Positions 21,020 to 32,893 of a stretch of DNA of 64,000 nucleotides are shown here, in pieces. This DNA comes from Mucidula mucida. Lineage: Eukaryota > Basidiomycota > Agaricomycetes > Agaricales > Physalacriaceae. The notes below the pieces were generated by a model, which was given only the letters and a program-made list of their open reading frames with translations, was not told where the DNA came from and did not search any database. The stretch lies in contig JADNYV010000108.1 of NCBI GenBank assembly GCA_015501055.1, positions 1-64,000 of the forward strand. Reading direction: 5' to 3'. Made by a program: the position numbers and the translations under genes. Numbering within the stretch: the first letter of the stretch is position 1; the number at the start of each line of letters is the position of its first letter.

Positions 21020-22324
21020 TCATAAGCCGACTGAGATCGCACCTCCAGAATAGACCTTGCCATAGGCCATCTCTTGAAACTCGCCATAGAGCGCAAGAAC
21101 ACCGGCCGCGGCTACAACACGAAGGACATTCGCACCAGCGCCTTTCATGAGCGAGGCATATCCCTCCTTCGCCACGATCTGCAAAACAGCATGAGGCCAT
21201 TTCAATAGAGAGAGAAGCTACTCACCTGCGAGCCAGCATCGAACATGGATTTGTAATGGGAACCAGAACCCGATATCATCATCATTCGACGCCTTGAGCT
21301 TCAATCAACGAGAACACAAGGGGAAACTGAAAACGGTCGACGCACCGAATGGTATCAACCGGATACGCAGCGGTACTCGCTCCAACCGTAACGCACCACC
21401 CCAAGAAAAACGATGCCAAAAACGAGCCCTGCAGATTTCCGACTAACACCACAGGCTCTATGTACATCGCCGTCAATTACCATCACAATTTCACGGAAGT
21501 TCAAAGGAAATCACTCACTCAACGAATCACAACACCCAAAGTAGAACCCTCGATAAATCACAATCCCCAACACGGACGGGACAAACCCTCGATACATCCT
21601 CTAACCCCGTCCGTCCTCACCGTCTTCCTATACACATCCACAAGCCCCGTGAACTGCCTCTCACCGCCTCCGCCCCTTGTCGACTTGGCATCGTTCGCCA
21701 GCCGTGTCCTCGCAAAGTCCAAGGAGTAGACAAAGATCATTGAGCTGGCGCCGGCTGCTGCCCCAGAAAGAAGGTTTCCCGCAAACCATTTCTAGTATCC
21801 GGCAGACATTTGGAAGCCGAAGAGGGATTTAAAGTAGTCCTCTGCGCGAGAGCGTTAGGAAAGGGAAGGGGCTAGATGAATCGCGTACTGAAAGCAAAAT
21901 TCAACGCTTGTGTGATGACGTTGGCGGTGTTGCCTCTCCAGAGGGAAACCATGCCTTCTTCTGCGTAGGTTCGCCGGAAGGTATCTATGGCGCCGTCGTA
22001 TGGGCGTGCCAGGCGGCCTTGTTTGATCTAGAATGACGACGGTAGTATAGAGGGCGGTATGGCACGGCGAGAAATAAGCACCATTTCGTCTTGGTTTTGA
22101 ATGAGCAGTTTGACGCGCTCAATAGGCGCCGCACTTGTCTTGGAAACTGCCTAGTGAACAACAGTTAGCGCGGGTGCAAAGAAGATGAGAAGAACGACGC
22201 GTACGGCGGATACACCGCCCATGAGGAAATCAACTAGACTGAAAGGGTGAGCGCGGTTCCACTAATAGGGTAGAGGCGTACGCGTGAACTCCTTGGGAGT
22301 CTTTCCCTTCTTAACCTGCGCCAT
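21020..22324 (-). pseudogene. mitochondrial ADP/ATP carrier, degenerate copy
   Basis: Start ATG at 22322-22324 (MAQVKKGKTPKEF). Exons continue with LDFLMGGVSA (22205-22233), [20 protein letters not shown] (22082-22150) and [20 protein letters not shown] (21889-22027). The later blocks are [52 protein letters not shown] and the carrier hallmark RRRMMM, ending at 21020. This is an ADP/ATP carrier of the mitochondrial inner membrane (six-helix SLC25 fold). Defects: the Trp of GYWKW is TAG (21792-21794), one base is lost before LYRG, and the conserved RYFP before TQALNFAF is deleted (12 nt). It is a dead duplicate; the functional gene must be elsewhere in the genome. Confidence 0.87.
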
Positions 22325-23356
22325 TCTAAAGTCGTTGAAGCAAGTACTCAAGATGAACCTGTCAACCCGACACCAGCTTTCTTATATACACCGAACCCAA
22401 CTCGGGTACCTTACGATACCACCCCACCCACATCGGGGAACACAATCAGTCTCCTCACGCCCCTCGGACTGGTTCCCAGAAACACATACCATCGCCCACA
22501 CCATTCCACAAGCATTCCCGAGTGTGCGGATGAGGTAGTCGAGTTTGTGGAAAGAACAGAAGCATACAAGTCTGTAGACGTCGACTACTCCGTCTCGGGA
22601 AGACTCGTCGCGAATAGATCCTATTGTGCGCGGCGCCACTCGGGACGGCATGAGCTGTTCATAGCACGCACATGGTAGATGATAGTGCGTCACTAGAACG
22701 GGTAGTCATCCTTGGGCGGCGGATGCTGGATTTTGTATTTTTGGACATAGTTTCTGTCGTTCGCCATTCTTCTGAACGTGATGGTGGTTCAAAGCACGAC
22801 AATTCGGAGATTACTCGGGGTAGCGGCAGGCATTATTACCTATCCTTGTTTGGCGATTGGCCCCTGAGTCATTAGTTGGCGCGTACGACCGGCGTGCTCA
22901 AGGGCTGATTATAACCTGGGGCGTGCTCATTGCTATAGGACGTCGTATGCGACTCAAACAAGGCTTTTATACCTTTTAAACGTAGGTCCTTCTTGAGCGT
23001 TTGACCACCCATTATCCGCCTTATCAGACGCGTCTCTCACAGGATCTGAAAACATGGGAAGAACAACGTCCCTTCGAGAACAGCCGTCCTGTAGCCCACT
23101 CTAGTCTACATAAGCTCTTCTTGGCTTTGAGGTTCTGCACACCTTCGTCGCGCTCGACAGGCGCGACATTGTCTAGTCGTTGAAGGTAGGTATCATCTTC
23201 ATCTTCAACTACATGCACCATTGACGCGTCACGGAAATACAGAAGACGACGCAGTGATATACGATGGCGTTGTTCATCGGCATAAATTGGAGGATTGTAC
23301 AATCTGCTCGGCCATCCTTGCCTCCAAACTGCAAATTTTGTTCGCTACAAATGATA
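22325..23356. other. intergenic, no gene recognised
   Basis: 5' flank of the carrier pseudogene, then the 3' flank of the kinase gene. A minus frame at 23024-23302 has no motif I know. Confidence 0.45.
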
Positions 23357-24399
23357 CTATGAAACCATAATACTCTCCCACCCATGAGGTCTGACCGACC
23401 CGTCCCGCGTCTCACGAAGGCCCTGGGCTATCACCATTGCTTTCCGGTATTTACCACTATCGGGTCCCATAGCATCCTTCCAACGTGGTACGTGGTCCAA
23501 AACGTGTCTCTTGAACACCCGCCGTATTTCCTCGTTTTCTTCCTCCCGCCACAGATCCGGGAAATTCAAATCTGGATCAATAGCCCACAACGGAACCGTT
23601 CGAGCGCCCTCCCAGTCAATCAGGGCCACGATGCGGGTACAGTCGGCACGAGAAACAAGGGTGTTCGAGATCGAAAAGTCGGTATGGTGCAATACAATGG
23701 GATAATCAGGCAGTGACAGTGAGTTCAGGTCATCTAGCAGCTTCTGGGTACGCATTTCGACTCGTTCAAGGAAGTCGAGGGGCTTATTCCTCTGAATAAA
23801 TCCCAACTCTTTGCGAGAGACGGCGGTTAACCAGTCCGTGGCGTTTACGAATGGTCCGCATTTCGTTGAGTCGGAAGGAATTTCGTGAACGCCGCCTATC
23901 AAGCCTGTCTCTAAAGGACCGATGTAGAACTCCTGTTTCTGATATATACTTCCTATCGAGGAAAATTGAAGTTTGAGCAGTTCTCCGAATGCATCAGCCA
24001 TATTTCTGCCGACCTGACGACGGTGCTTGAATGACATGTCGTTCCAGATCAAGCCAAGATTGTCGCCGTCCACCTACAGCGAGACTAAGAAGACAATATG
24101 AACTGAGAATGATGATCGAGACCTACGTATTGCATCACAATCCATGCACTGCCAACCACCCCGTCTTCATCCATATCATGTCCATAGACGTCGGGGACTG
24201 GGACGACAGAATGCGCCTTGACAAATTGTGCAGTAGCAATCTTTGAAGTAACGGTAAGAGAGTGAAGTGCGGGACGATGCAGAATATCGAGAAAGCGAAC
24301 CTCGGAAAGGATCTTACGCTCCGTACATGTTCCATGCCACGTTGTAGTCGCGAAGAGCCAGAATGTAACTCGGACAAGAACCCGTCCACATCGTAACAT
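23357..24399 (-). CDS. aminoglycoside phosphotransferase-like (APH) kinase family protein
   Basis: Two exons are clear: upstream to 24127, then 23357-24073, separated by a 53-nt intron (24074-24126). Motifs in order: AHSVVPVPDVYGHD, AWIVMQYVDGDNLG, then the catalytic loop HHTDFSISN (HxDxxxxN) and the metal-binding region ALIDWEGARTVP. These are the hallmarks of the fungal APH/choline-kinase-like family (PF01636). Members phosphorylate small molecules or proteins; the natural substrate of these fungal paralogues is unknown and drug resistance should not be assumed. Both catalytic motifs are intact. The N-terminal lobe upstream of SEVRFLDILH is poorly resolved: the frame stays open to 24399, but the true start and any first intron are uncertain. 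Confidence 0.78.
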
Positions 24400-24884
24400 G
24401 TCGGCTGTAAACGTCTAGGACATACTGGTTAAGAGAGAAGCACGTAGCTAGAGTCCGAAGTACCTTGTTTTGTGCGCCTGTTGGTCATGTGTAATTCTTA
24501 GGTCTAGGAGACAACGTCGAAATCAACCAGTTAACAGCTCCTCCCACCCAATGCAGTCATCATTCAGAAGAGCAGAGACTCGGGAACGAAGCGCAAACTC
24601 GTTAATGCAAGGGAGACCTTTTGACGTGAAATCCATGAAGGGGATGGAGGAGAAGAACAAGGAGAAGTCCTTGGTAAGCGATCGCCCCGACGATCTCTAC
24701 AACGCTTTGATGAAGTACGACGTGATCCTCCTAAGTGCTCGTCGTGGCAAACAGTTTCACATGAGTCTTTCATATCCGGGGGTTCACTTCGAAGTTCTTA
24801 TCAGTCTGTGACGAGGCCATATCACTATCAAAAAGTTGTCAGAATGTAGTAGGTTGAAAACATAGGATACATGCAATCATATAT
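24400..24884. other. spacer, possibly first exon of the APH gene
   Basis: The minus strand reads FALRSRVSALLNDD and WEELL near 24545-24600, which could be an APH N-terminal exon, but no consistent join was found. Confidence 0.3.
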
Positions 24885-26777
24885 TCATATGTACAAGGAT
24901 AGTGGCTCTGCGAACCTCACAGGTTCGTGCCTCAGTGCTGTGTATTTACCTGCCTCGTTCAACTGACGAAGCATGGTCTCTACAGCTTCTAAGATTTCGA
25001 TGATGTAAGTGTCATTCCCGTCCAGGACCGAATACATAAGCGCCTGCGCTCCGCGGGCCAGGCTGTTCACCCAATGAGTATAGATACCCGTCTTGGGATC
25101 CTTGTAGAGTCCAACGTCGAGGCGACACAGTCGCGATATTGATGGAACACGTCCATTCGTCTTTTCCTCCATCAAGACGAGGGCGTGTATTGTTGTCTCG
25201 GCAAACCTAGTGATTGCACGTACTTCCATTCTGCGATCAAGCTCGCTTCCAGGTTCGATGGACGGCGATCCGGCGTCACTGTCAGGGGATTCCTCCCGTT
25301 TAGCTCGTTCGCTAAGGTTGAGGATTAAGCATTGCACAATCGACGGAGAGGAGAAAGCATACTTCCGTAAAGCGACACTCCAAATGTCCATACTCTTTGC
25401 GACTCGCCATACACCATGTTTGTCCTTCTTTGTCGGAATGGCAGCAACAACTTTTTCCTGCACCATGTAGACACGCCATTCAGGTGATTGTTCCATGCAA
25501 GGCACATATTCCTGCTTCATCCAACGGAAGCCCTTGGTGACATCAACGTCCGGCGGTTCATCTCCTTCACGCACGACGATGGGACTCGAACGGCAATGAT
25601 GGCCCTCCCGCTTCAAGACGTACTGTTCACCAGTAGTTTCTTGTCGTTTTCCGTTGTACAGCACCGTCTTGGGTCGCATGGTGTGCGTGTCGTCTGTTGC
25701 GATCCTATTCAGCAGTTTGATTAGCCCAAAGGTTTTGGCTGCGAATTCGAACTCGCCGACAGGCGGAAGCAAAATCGTTTTGTCAACGAGTTGAAGCATC
25801 TCACTGCGAAAAGTTCTGCGAAGGGCCAGGTCATCGTCTAGTAGGGCTACTCTTGATCTGTTCGAAAAATGAGTGTAAAGTAACGGTAAGGATAAAGACA
25901 CGAACAGATCATCGACTTCATCTGTTACACGCACGAAGACGCTGCAGTACACGTAGAGCCGTTCCGGTGTTGTCTTGATGACCTTTAGAAAATCCTTCCA
26001 ACTTATCACTTCAACATTGACCTCTTGCCCCACGGCAAGAAAGTATGCAGCTAAAGCCTGACGCGACATGATGAGCATGGCTACGTCGCATTGGCACTAT
26101 CCCTTACCATGTAGTGCACAAAAAGCTGTCTTGTACCTCGCTGCTCATCTTGTTCCGCAGTGTACAGAAACCCATTTAAGCCTCGAATAGCGGACAGCTT
26201 AGCGGCGTTCTCCTCTGTCACCTCAATACACGACCATAAGAAATTCATGCTGTTCCAAGCCGAGATCGATGGGTGTCGCTCCGGCGTGGGTCCCGGGACA
26301 AGGAGAACTGTAGCTGCCGCCTGTGAGGTTCGTTTTACAGGTGGCTGAGTGACCGGTGACGTGGCTGAGCTCGATCTTTTCCGTTTAGGATTGACTTTTA
26401 CATCGCTTCGGGAGGTTGTCTGTGGTACATCGGCAATGCCGGGAGACCAAGGATCAAAAGCAGGGGAATTCGCGGGGGGGTCAAATTTGTTCGACGTAGG
26501 ACTACTAGTTCTGGGTTTAAATGACCCTATATATGTTAACATGAACGACTTACGACGGATAGTTGATGGGTGATACTGACACCAGCCATTCCGGTGATGG
26601 ACTGCGCCATCCGCTAGAGCCAGCTGCAGAAGGCGTGTTACTATGGTGAACGGAGGTAGTACGAGCGATGTCTGAAATTGAATCGATTCAACGGTTGAGT
26701 TGAAGAGAGTCTGACAGATAGCGGAAACCTTGACTAGTCCTCCGCGCTTGGAGTCCTCGTGGCCGAGGAGATGTCAT
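24885..26777 (-). CDS. uncharacterised basidiomycete protein, 562 residues
   Basis: Five exons join in frame: 26735-26777, 26554-26671, 26108-26510, 25906-26057, 24885-25857, with introns of 43-63 nt. The start is ATG 26775-26777 (MTSPRPRGLQARR). The first 130 residues or so are Ser/Pro-rich with a basic NPKRKR patch that could be a nuclear signal. The rest is globular, with YVLKREGHHC, FRWMKQEYVPCME, PEWRVYMVQEKVV and RLCRLDVGLYKD. The Lys/Arg plus EWRVYMV arrangement recalls orphan ATP-grasp-like proteins that are common in agaricomycetes; this is only a weak suggestion. The frame is intact across every join, which argues for a real gene. Its neighbours give no clue to function. Confidence 0.7.
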
Positions 26778-27114
26778 TGGACAGTAGAGATATGAATATG
26801 TTCGTTGTAGAAGTAAAACGTCCGGGAGGCTGTGAAGCCGATCATTGGAAAAAAATGCTTACCTCATGTTATTTGCAATTGAACACCACGTGGGACGCGA
26901 GGGTGTGCGTTACTCCCAAGTATGCAAATTCAGTGGATAACGCCGGACTCCAGGACCTCAAGTACCAGTCACGATGCACGAGATTCCGTGGTTCAGACGA
27001 TCGAGCAGCTTATGGGTGGTAAGTTGGAGCTACGCAGTGGAATGTCCTCAAAAGATCTCGGTAAGTCCATATCATTTATCCAATCACTCGAAGACGTGAA
27101 GATTTCGCGCATTT
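26778..27114. other. intergenic
   Basis: No gene supported. A plus frame (26759-27022) reads FVVEVKRPGG but has no start and no continuation. Confidence 0.4.
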
Positions 27115-28664
27115 TCATGTCTGATCTTTCCGCGCCAGGAGGGGTCTCAGAGACGACAACGTATCACTAAGTGTTTTCTCCCATCCAATATACCTGGCTA
27201 TGCCCAACTCTTTCGCAGCCTTCCCGGTATCAATACGTGCGAACTGCTGTGAGAGAGGTACCTCCGTTGGAGGGAAGTGCTCATAACGATAATGATGGGA
27301 AGCGGATGGTGTAGTAAAGGAGTTCTGCTGAGCTGCACACGGTCTACAGATATCTTGACGCGGTACAGGTACACGTGAGTATTTTACATGGATGGACATG
27401 AAGATGATTGTGCTCACCAGTGTCAGGGACTAACTCAAGCGAGTCGCCGCACATCTTGCATAAAGGGAGGTTGTGGTGTCGTTTGACCAGCACTTCATTC
27501 GGGGGAGCATTGGGAAAACGCATAAAGCAGTAGTTCATCGCCTGGATCCACGGGAAAATTCCGGCCGATATCAGATATCGTTTCCGTTCGCCACTTAAAG
27601 AGAGAGGGAGAGCGAGGGCACGAAGATGTGCAAATGCGACGTCTCTCACATCAACAAAATGTGGAGGTAACGTAGGTGGGACGTTTCCCTGGACCAGACG
27701 AAGTATGCGCCGGTTTGGTCCTAGACCCTCCGTTGGTGGCACAAGAAAGTGTTCATGGAACGGACCGAAAATCAGAGGCGGATTGACTGAAGGATAAATT
27801 ATAAGCTTTGGGCGGGATGTGCAATCACGTGGAAATGGACGAACTGAACGTGAGGTCCAAAGACGGATGTTCAGCAGAAAATTGGTATGCAGCACGTTCA
27901 GCTAGGATTTGAGTTGCGAGGTAACACCATCCCGGGTCATCAACATGTCCCAAGAATTCGTCCTTTGCCACGCTTGCGAAATCTGAAGAGGGGTTGAGTA
28001 TACCATCTTGGAAGCAAACTGAAGGATAAAGCTCACCATTCTCGGTGAATGTATAGTTTGTGAAGGGCTTGCTGAATATTTCGCTGGCTGTACGCGTTTT
28101 CGGTGAGATGCAAATAACGCATGGTTAATCGTACTCACGCGTCATTGTAGTTACCCATGTACCCGTGACGATGACCCTCATGACACCCGCAGCGAAAGCT
28201 TGTCCGAGGACATTCAATATTCCTTTCATCGATGTCTAGTATGGAGTTAGGCGCTATACCCCCCATGCCGAGCTAGACCTAATGCAGAGCACGCACTTCG
28301 ACAGTCTCTTCAGGCCGCCGACCAAGAGGCAGCGGTGCAGGTACGTGTATTACGGCCTTTACACCTTTCAAGTCACGTCAAATACTGATATTATACAACC
28401 CGCATAGCCTGACCTTCTAGTACGCCTTGGAAGGCAGCAGTGGCAGGATCGTCAATAGATACCCAGGCTAGGTCCTTCGCATACATGCGAGATGCGCGAC
28501 ATGAGGCAATTTCTTGTAGACGCGATGAGTGGACAGTCCTAGATGTAAGTGGCTAAAGGGCGCGACGGTATATTATGTATGCCGGCATACCCGCGAACTG
28601 CGTAACCAGATCTCAGGAGAGTATCAACGATATGCGAGCCAACAAAGCTTCCTGCGTTGGTCAC
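27115..28664 (-). CDS. NAD(P)-dependent epimerase/reductase-like protein with degenerate motifs
   Basis: Eight exons join in frame: 28591-28664, 28414-28538, 28297-28364, 28139-28235, 28037-28087, 27845-27982, 27418-27786, 27115-27353. The order is that of extended SDR (dihydroflavonol-reductase-like) proteins: VTNAGSFVGSHIVDTLLRSG, GVKAVIHVPAPLP, KGILNVLGQAFAAGV, ILAERAAY, INPPLIFGP, HFVDVRDVAFAHLRAL, then IDTGKAAKELG and IGWEKTLSDTL near the end. Two key sites differ from the family. The TGxxGFxG cofactor loop reads TNAGSFVG, and the YxxxK catalytic pair reads YLATQ. A segment with CKMC and CRPC pairs is inserted before IDTGKA. The first exon (upstream of 28664) was not found. It may be an inactive or repurposed paralogue. 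Confidence 0.75.
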
Positions 28665-28788
28665 CTATCAGACGTTCAGATGAATCCCTTCGAGAATCTG
28701 TGGGTATAACAGTGCAAACCAGAACGAGGCGAGCCTGCTTTCTATTCCAAATACGTTTTCTCACTGGCGGGGCGTCCTAAAAATCGCG

Positions 28789-29376
28789 TCATCTAGAGTC
28801 CAATGCAACACAGCAGGAAATCCTCACTGGCTGAACATCAGGATCACCGGCTGAACGCTTCCTCCTCTTCTCAGGTGTAGGGACAGACACATATTTCGCA
28901 GGTGGTGACTTTATTTTCCGCGGTGTAGGGATGGCGTTACATATTGCGCTCGACAGTGCCCGCTCTCGCGGCGATTGCTCTACCATAGTCGAAGGATCAG
29001 AAAGCGGGGGCCAAGAGAATGTCAGGGGATTCCTTAGGACGATCATATTTAGACTGGGATTATCGCTAGTCCACAGATTGTGTGAAATCATGTAGATCGA
29101 ATAAGGTCTGCACCTACGACAATGTGTCACGACGGACGAGGCGCCAGTCCCATGAGGCAGAAGTATTCCCGGACTAGGAACGAAATCGCCTAAGATGCTA
29201 TGTAACGGAACGAACGAGGTGCGTACATATTGTGAAGAGGCCTGTTGTCGTTTTTCAAGTTCCTGTTCTTGGGGCAGAGCTCCTACGCTGGCCTAAGAGC
29301 GGTCGTCAACCGGGATATAAGTGTGGAGGCCCTGTCCTCGTACAGAATTATGCCCTACATCCGTAGGAGTCGCCAT
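28789..29376 (-). CDS. uncertain gene remnant, product unknown
   Basis: From ATG 29374-29376 (MATPTDVGHNSVRG) the frame meets TAG after VDDRS. It then reads on in the same frame as ASVGALPQEQELEKRQQ and DFVPSPGILLPHG. An 80-nt intron (about 29030-29110) joins this to FSWPPLSDPSTMVEQ, a basic patch (PEKRRKRSAGD) and a stop at 28789. The composition is like a disordered nuclear protein. The TAG and the lack of a known domain suggest a decayed or mis-modelled gene. Confidence 0.3.
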
Positions 29377-29462
29377 CTCCTCAAAGTAGTAGTGGTCGAA
29401 GGCTGGGCTAAGTCAACCGTGTGATCATTTCGACGGCGCACCGGAAGATTTGATCCGTCCGA

Positions 29463-29696
29463 TCAGGCCATTGACTTCATTTCAACGTCCACGCGTCGAC
29501 TTCCATCCCCAAGTATAATCTCTAGAGCATCAACAACGTTCAATAAAATGACTCTCCTACCAGTATTTCTGGTGCCTCCTGAATAGGACATTGTACGGGG
29601 CTCTAGCCGCTTTCTCGGAGTCGGACCGCTATCGAGATGTAAACCACTGGCGGCTGACTCGCACAGGCACAAGAAACTACATGATACTATCGTCAA
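29463..29696 (-). CDS. short frame, possibly upstream exon of the 28.8-29.4 kb remnant
   Basis: 77 codons with a plausible piece (RRVILLNVVDALEIILGDGSR). It lies on the same strand just upstream of the remnant, but no clean join was found. Confidence 0.2.
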   Translation of the reverse strand: MTIVSCSFLCLCESAASGLHLDSGPTPRKRLEPRTMSYSGGTRNTGRRVILLNVVDALEIILGDGSRRVDVEMKSMA

Positions 29697-31790
29697 ATCG
29701 CGTGGTATTCACTGCCGCCAATTAGCTCTGACAGTACTCCTTTCGTGTATGGGGTATGCTGAAAATATGTGCCTATGAGGAGATTGAATAGAGGCGCTCT
29801 TTTGAACAACGCGCCAGCGACGTCCGGGTTGGCATTGTCGACTTTACGGAAGGGTCTTCTGTCACTATATCTTTTGGTGCATACATCGTATCTTGTTCCG
29901 TCGTCTAATTGTTTAACGGCGCTCTCTAGTTGGATCGTCCGGCGGTTTCGCTGTCCTTGACATAAGGAACTCGATTAGATCTTGGAAGCTTTTTTGGCGA
30001 CGCGACGACAAGACTGGAGATGCAGCCAGCGCCGTCTTTTCCTAGCGTTAAAATGCGCTATGTGCGTCTCCCACCTCCGTTCTGAAAATTTCGCTAGGCT
30101 CACACGTCAGTGACTTCGTGATCCTACGATATCTGGGGTTGGAAACGTCTGCTGTAGTTCCTCGTGACACTCGAGCCTTTGAACAAATGGGCACCTTGAC
30201 ATGCGATATCTCCGGATCACAGTCGCTAACCGAGCATTCAAGTTCATCACTTACCACTGACATGTCGAACAATCGGTCGGTCGGTTGCCTTGCGGAGATG
30301 TTATGTTGTCGCCATGAATGACCTACATACAGTACGCGCCAGATTATTCTCCATACATTCGAAAGTTGATATATTCGCAGACTTTAAAGCATCCCACAGG
30401 CCTGTAATTGGGAATGGGTAGCATCAATATCGCAGACGCGTGGTTCCCTCATACTCTGTCGCTGCGTTCAACTGATTCGACGCTTCACTTCTGCCCATCA
30501 ACATCACACCAACAAGGACTCAAATGACTCATAACTGATGCTAGATCTTTCTCGGCTTTATGTTTTGATCTGTGCATCTCCCCGATTCTGATTCCACCGT
30601 GCGAGAAGAACCCTGGGCCTGGCACATGCCCATAGACGCGGATGTACTGGCGGTCTCCTGCCTTTGCGAGGCACTCGGTGGTCTCGCTCAGTGAGCACCG
30701 TGAACATCACGCGTGAGAACGTGATGGGCGGTGAATCCAGCGGACCAAGACTTCTGACTCCGGGGCCGAGCCATCTTGCAAAGGATCCGGATTCTCTAAA
30801 AGAGCTGCATCTGTACAGGCTCCAGGATGGGTTTACTCCGACCGATTATTTTCCTGTCTGTTCGGTCTTTCACCTGGGCGATATCGCGGAGCTGCTGGCG
30901 TGCGAAGCTCACGGCGCTGCTGTCGTCGACGGTGTGTACGTGGTAATATCGCACACTAGTCCTGGAGAAGTCACCGGCGATGAGCTCCGCCTCTTATGCC
31001 ACTCTCTTTGTCGGATGGCTGCAATCGGCGCACCAAATCTAATCTGTTTCAAGGCCTCACCGAAGCGGTTATCCAACACGTGAACATCACCGTCGATGAT
31101 TTGTTGAAGCCTTCGCAAGAAAACCCGATACTCTGTACCCCTCTATGCATCTTCCTTCCCACCGTTTTCCTTGGCGGTTTAGCTCTCGTCATTCATCGAG
31201 GTTGTACTCTTTTCTGATCACGTTCCCTCTTCTGCTCGCGTCACTCGCTCTCCCGCATGAAACATGGAGTGATTGGTGCGCGCGTAGGATTAGAGATTTG
31301 ACGCAACGCAGAGATCTCCGACCGGGCCCGATTCCTCTCAAATGACTGGGTGCTCTGCAACATGAACACACATCTGTCTTTCTGGTATGTCATACAGTAC
31401 TAACAACAACTCCAGTCACCGATGCTACCCTTGTTCTCAAGACTATACTTAATTCGCATGTGCCAAGAAAGCGAAGGACAAGCCATGTTCGACAATCCGG
31501 CCCGATCCTTCTGAGTTCAATTGACGCGCGTTGTTGTTATTGTATGCCAGACTCTGAGTCTTTGCCTTCGCCGCGTACTTTCGTTCTCCACAACTGCTCG
31601 ATGATCCTCCCGCTCTCGGTGATGTCGGCTCACCCGACGCTACGTTGCTTCTACCGGTCGAGACTTTTGACTGCTATTCCTGCTGCTGAGACGAACTTCG
31701 TAGTGTCTGTTCGATATGGGCTAACGGCACGAATGTACGGTCGATATAGCAGAAAGGACAATTTACACGCATGACTATTAACAATTGCCG
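29697..31790. other. intergenic, 2.1 kb, no firm gene
   Basis: A plus frame at 30664-31083 (139 codons, TTG start) reads SLKELHLYRLQDGFTPTDYF and could be an exon, but no partner exon or family was seen. Nothing else is supported. Confidence 0.4.
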
Positions 31791-32705
31791 TTAGAGGTCT
31801 TTGAAATACGTATCGATGGATGGAACCTGTCTGCTTTCCACATTCACTCGACCCTTCAATCCAGCCTCCTTTAAAGCATTCCAGACAGCTTGTGTGTTGT
31901 CATGAAGGAGCCGGCGAATAGCAGGTTCTGTTATCGAGTAATGAATGAATACTACACGGATTCCGAGGAAGGTTGGAAAGTGGGGAAGGGAAAGAGCCGC
32001 CCCAAGCGCTGAGAAGTCATCTCTGTCCGGGGAAACCTGATCCCAGTGGGTGACAAGAATCAAAGACTTCAAAGTTGCTTGGTCGTAATGCTTCGGAGCA
32101 TTTGACAAGACTTCCGCGAGCCATGACACGTATGGGCAGCTATATCGAAGTTGGATAGTCAAATGAGGAACTCGAGCAAAGCCATAAATGCCTACTCAAA
32201 GTTGATGTGTCATAATATTTGGATCGAAATGCGAGCTTACCGTAGTCAAAATGTGTCGTCCATTCCGTAACTTGAAGGTACAGTTCCTGAACATCAACAT
32301 GATCGAGGACTTCCCGAAGTATTTCCCAGTCATTGTGGCCATTGACTTCCTGGAACCAGAGTAGTACGAGCCGGCACAGACCCGTCAACGCAATGGGCCA
32401 CTTCTCTATCCGTAGCGCTTGGAGGAAGGCCGAGGATTTCTGTATCAAGAGCTCTTGAATACATGGCAGGGAAGGGAATAAATCAACGCCAGCCATTTTC
32501 GTCTTGTCATGGAGAACATCCTTGATGTGCAGTGCTGTTACGTTGGGGAAAGCGGAGAGGAAATAAGCGAGGCATTGCGGTGCGACGAAGTTGCCCAGAA
32601 CGGATATTTTGGAAACAGTAGATGACGCCAATGCCTCGGTCAGGCTGGAGACGTATATGAAGCCCGTCAGACTGGTATGATTCTGGAGATGGATAACATC
32701 GAGGC
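31791..32705 (-). pseudogene. F-box/LRR gene, 3' part, split by retrotransposon
   Basis: This is the downstream part of the gene whose 5' end is at 38596-38944. Exons are 32241-32705 and 31791-32191, with a 49-nt GT-AG intron between them. It encodes a leucine-rich C-terminal region (LGNFVAPQCLAYFLSAFPNV, VTALHIKDVLHD, VLDHVDVQELYLQ). Removing the element and one copy of the 5-bp duplication restores one frame of 404 residues across both parts, so the only visible lesion is the insertion. Confidence 0.8.
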
Positions 32706-32710
32706 GCCTG
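32706..32710. repeat. target-site duplication, left copy
   Basis: GCCTG, identical to 38596-38600 on the far side of the element. Confidence 0.9.
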
Positions 32711-32893
32711 TGTAAGCTCGACTATACCGTCGAGCCACTAAGTCGAAAGTCGCACGTTCGATAACTGGATCAAAGCGTCTTCGTTCGGGTCGAGGTGGAG
32801 GTACGGAAGTAAAGTAAGTAAGTACGTCCGATCGTTGTGTAGATCTAAGTATAGAGAAGTCCGATATGTCCGTTCTGTGTAAGCGGGCTTACA
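32711..32893 (-). repeat. 3' LTR of chromovirus
   Basis: 183 bp, starting TGTAAGCTCG and ending GGGCTTACA on the plus strand; reads identical to 38413-38595. Confidence 0.95.

Noticed and set aside
26759..27022. Nuclease-like plus frame (VEVKRP)
   Set aside because: One short motif, no start, no continuation, and it overlaps the first exon of the minus-strand orphan gene.
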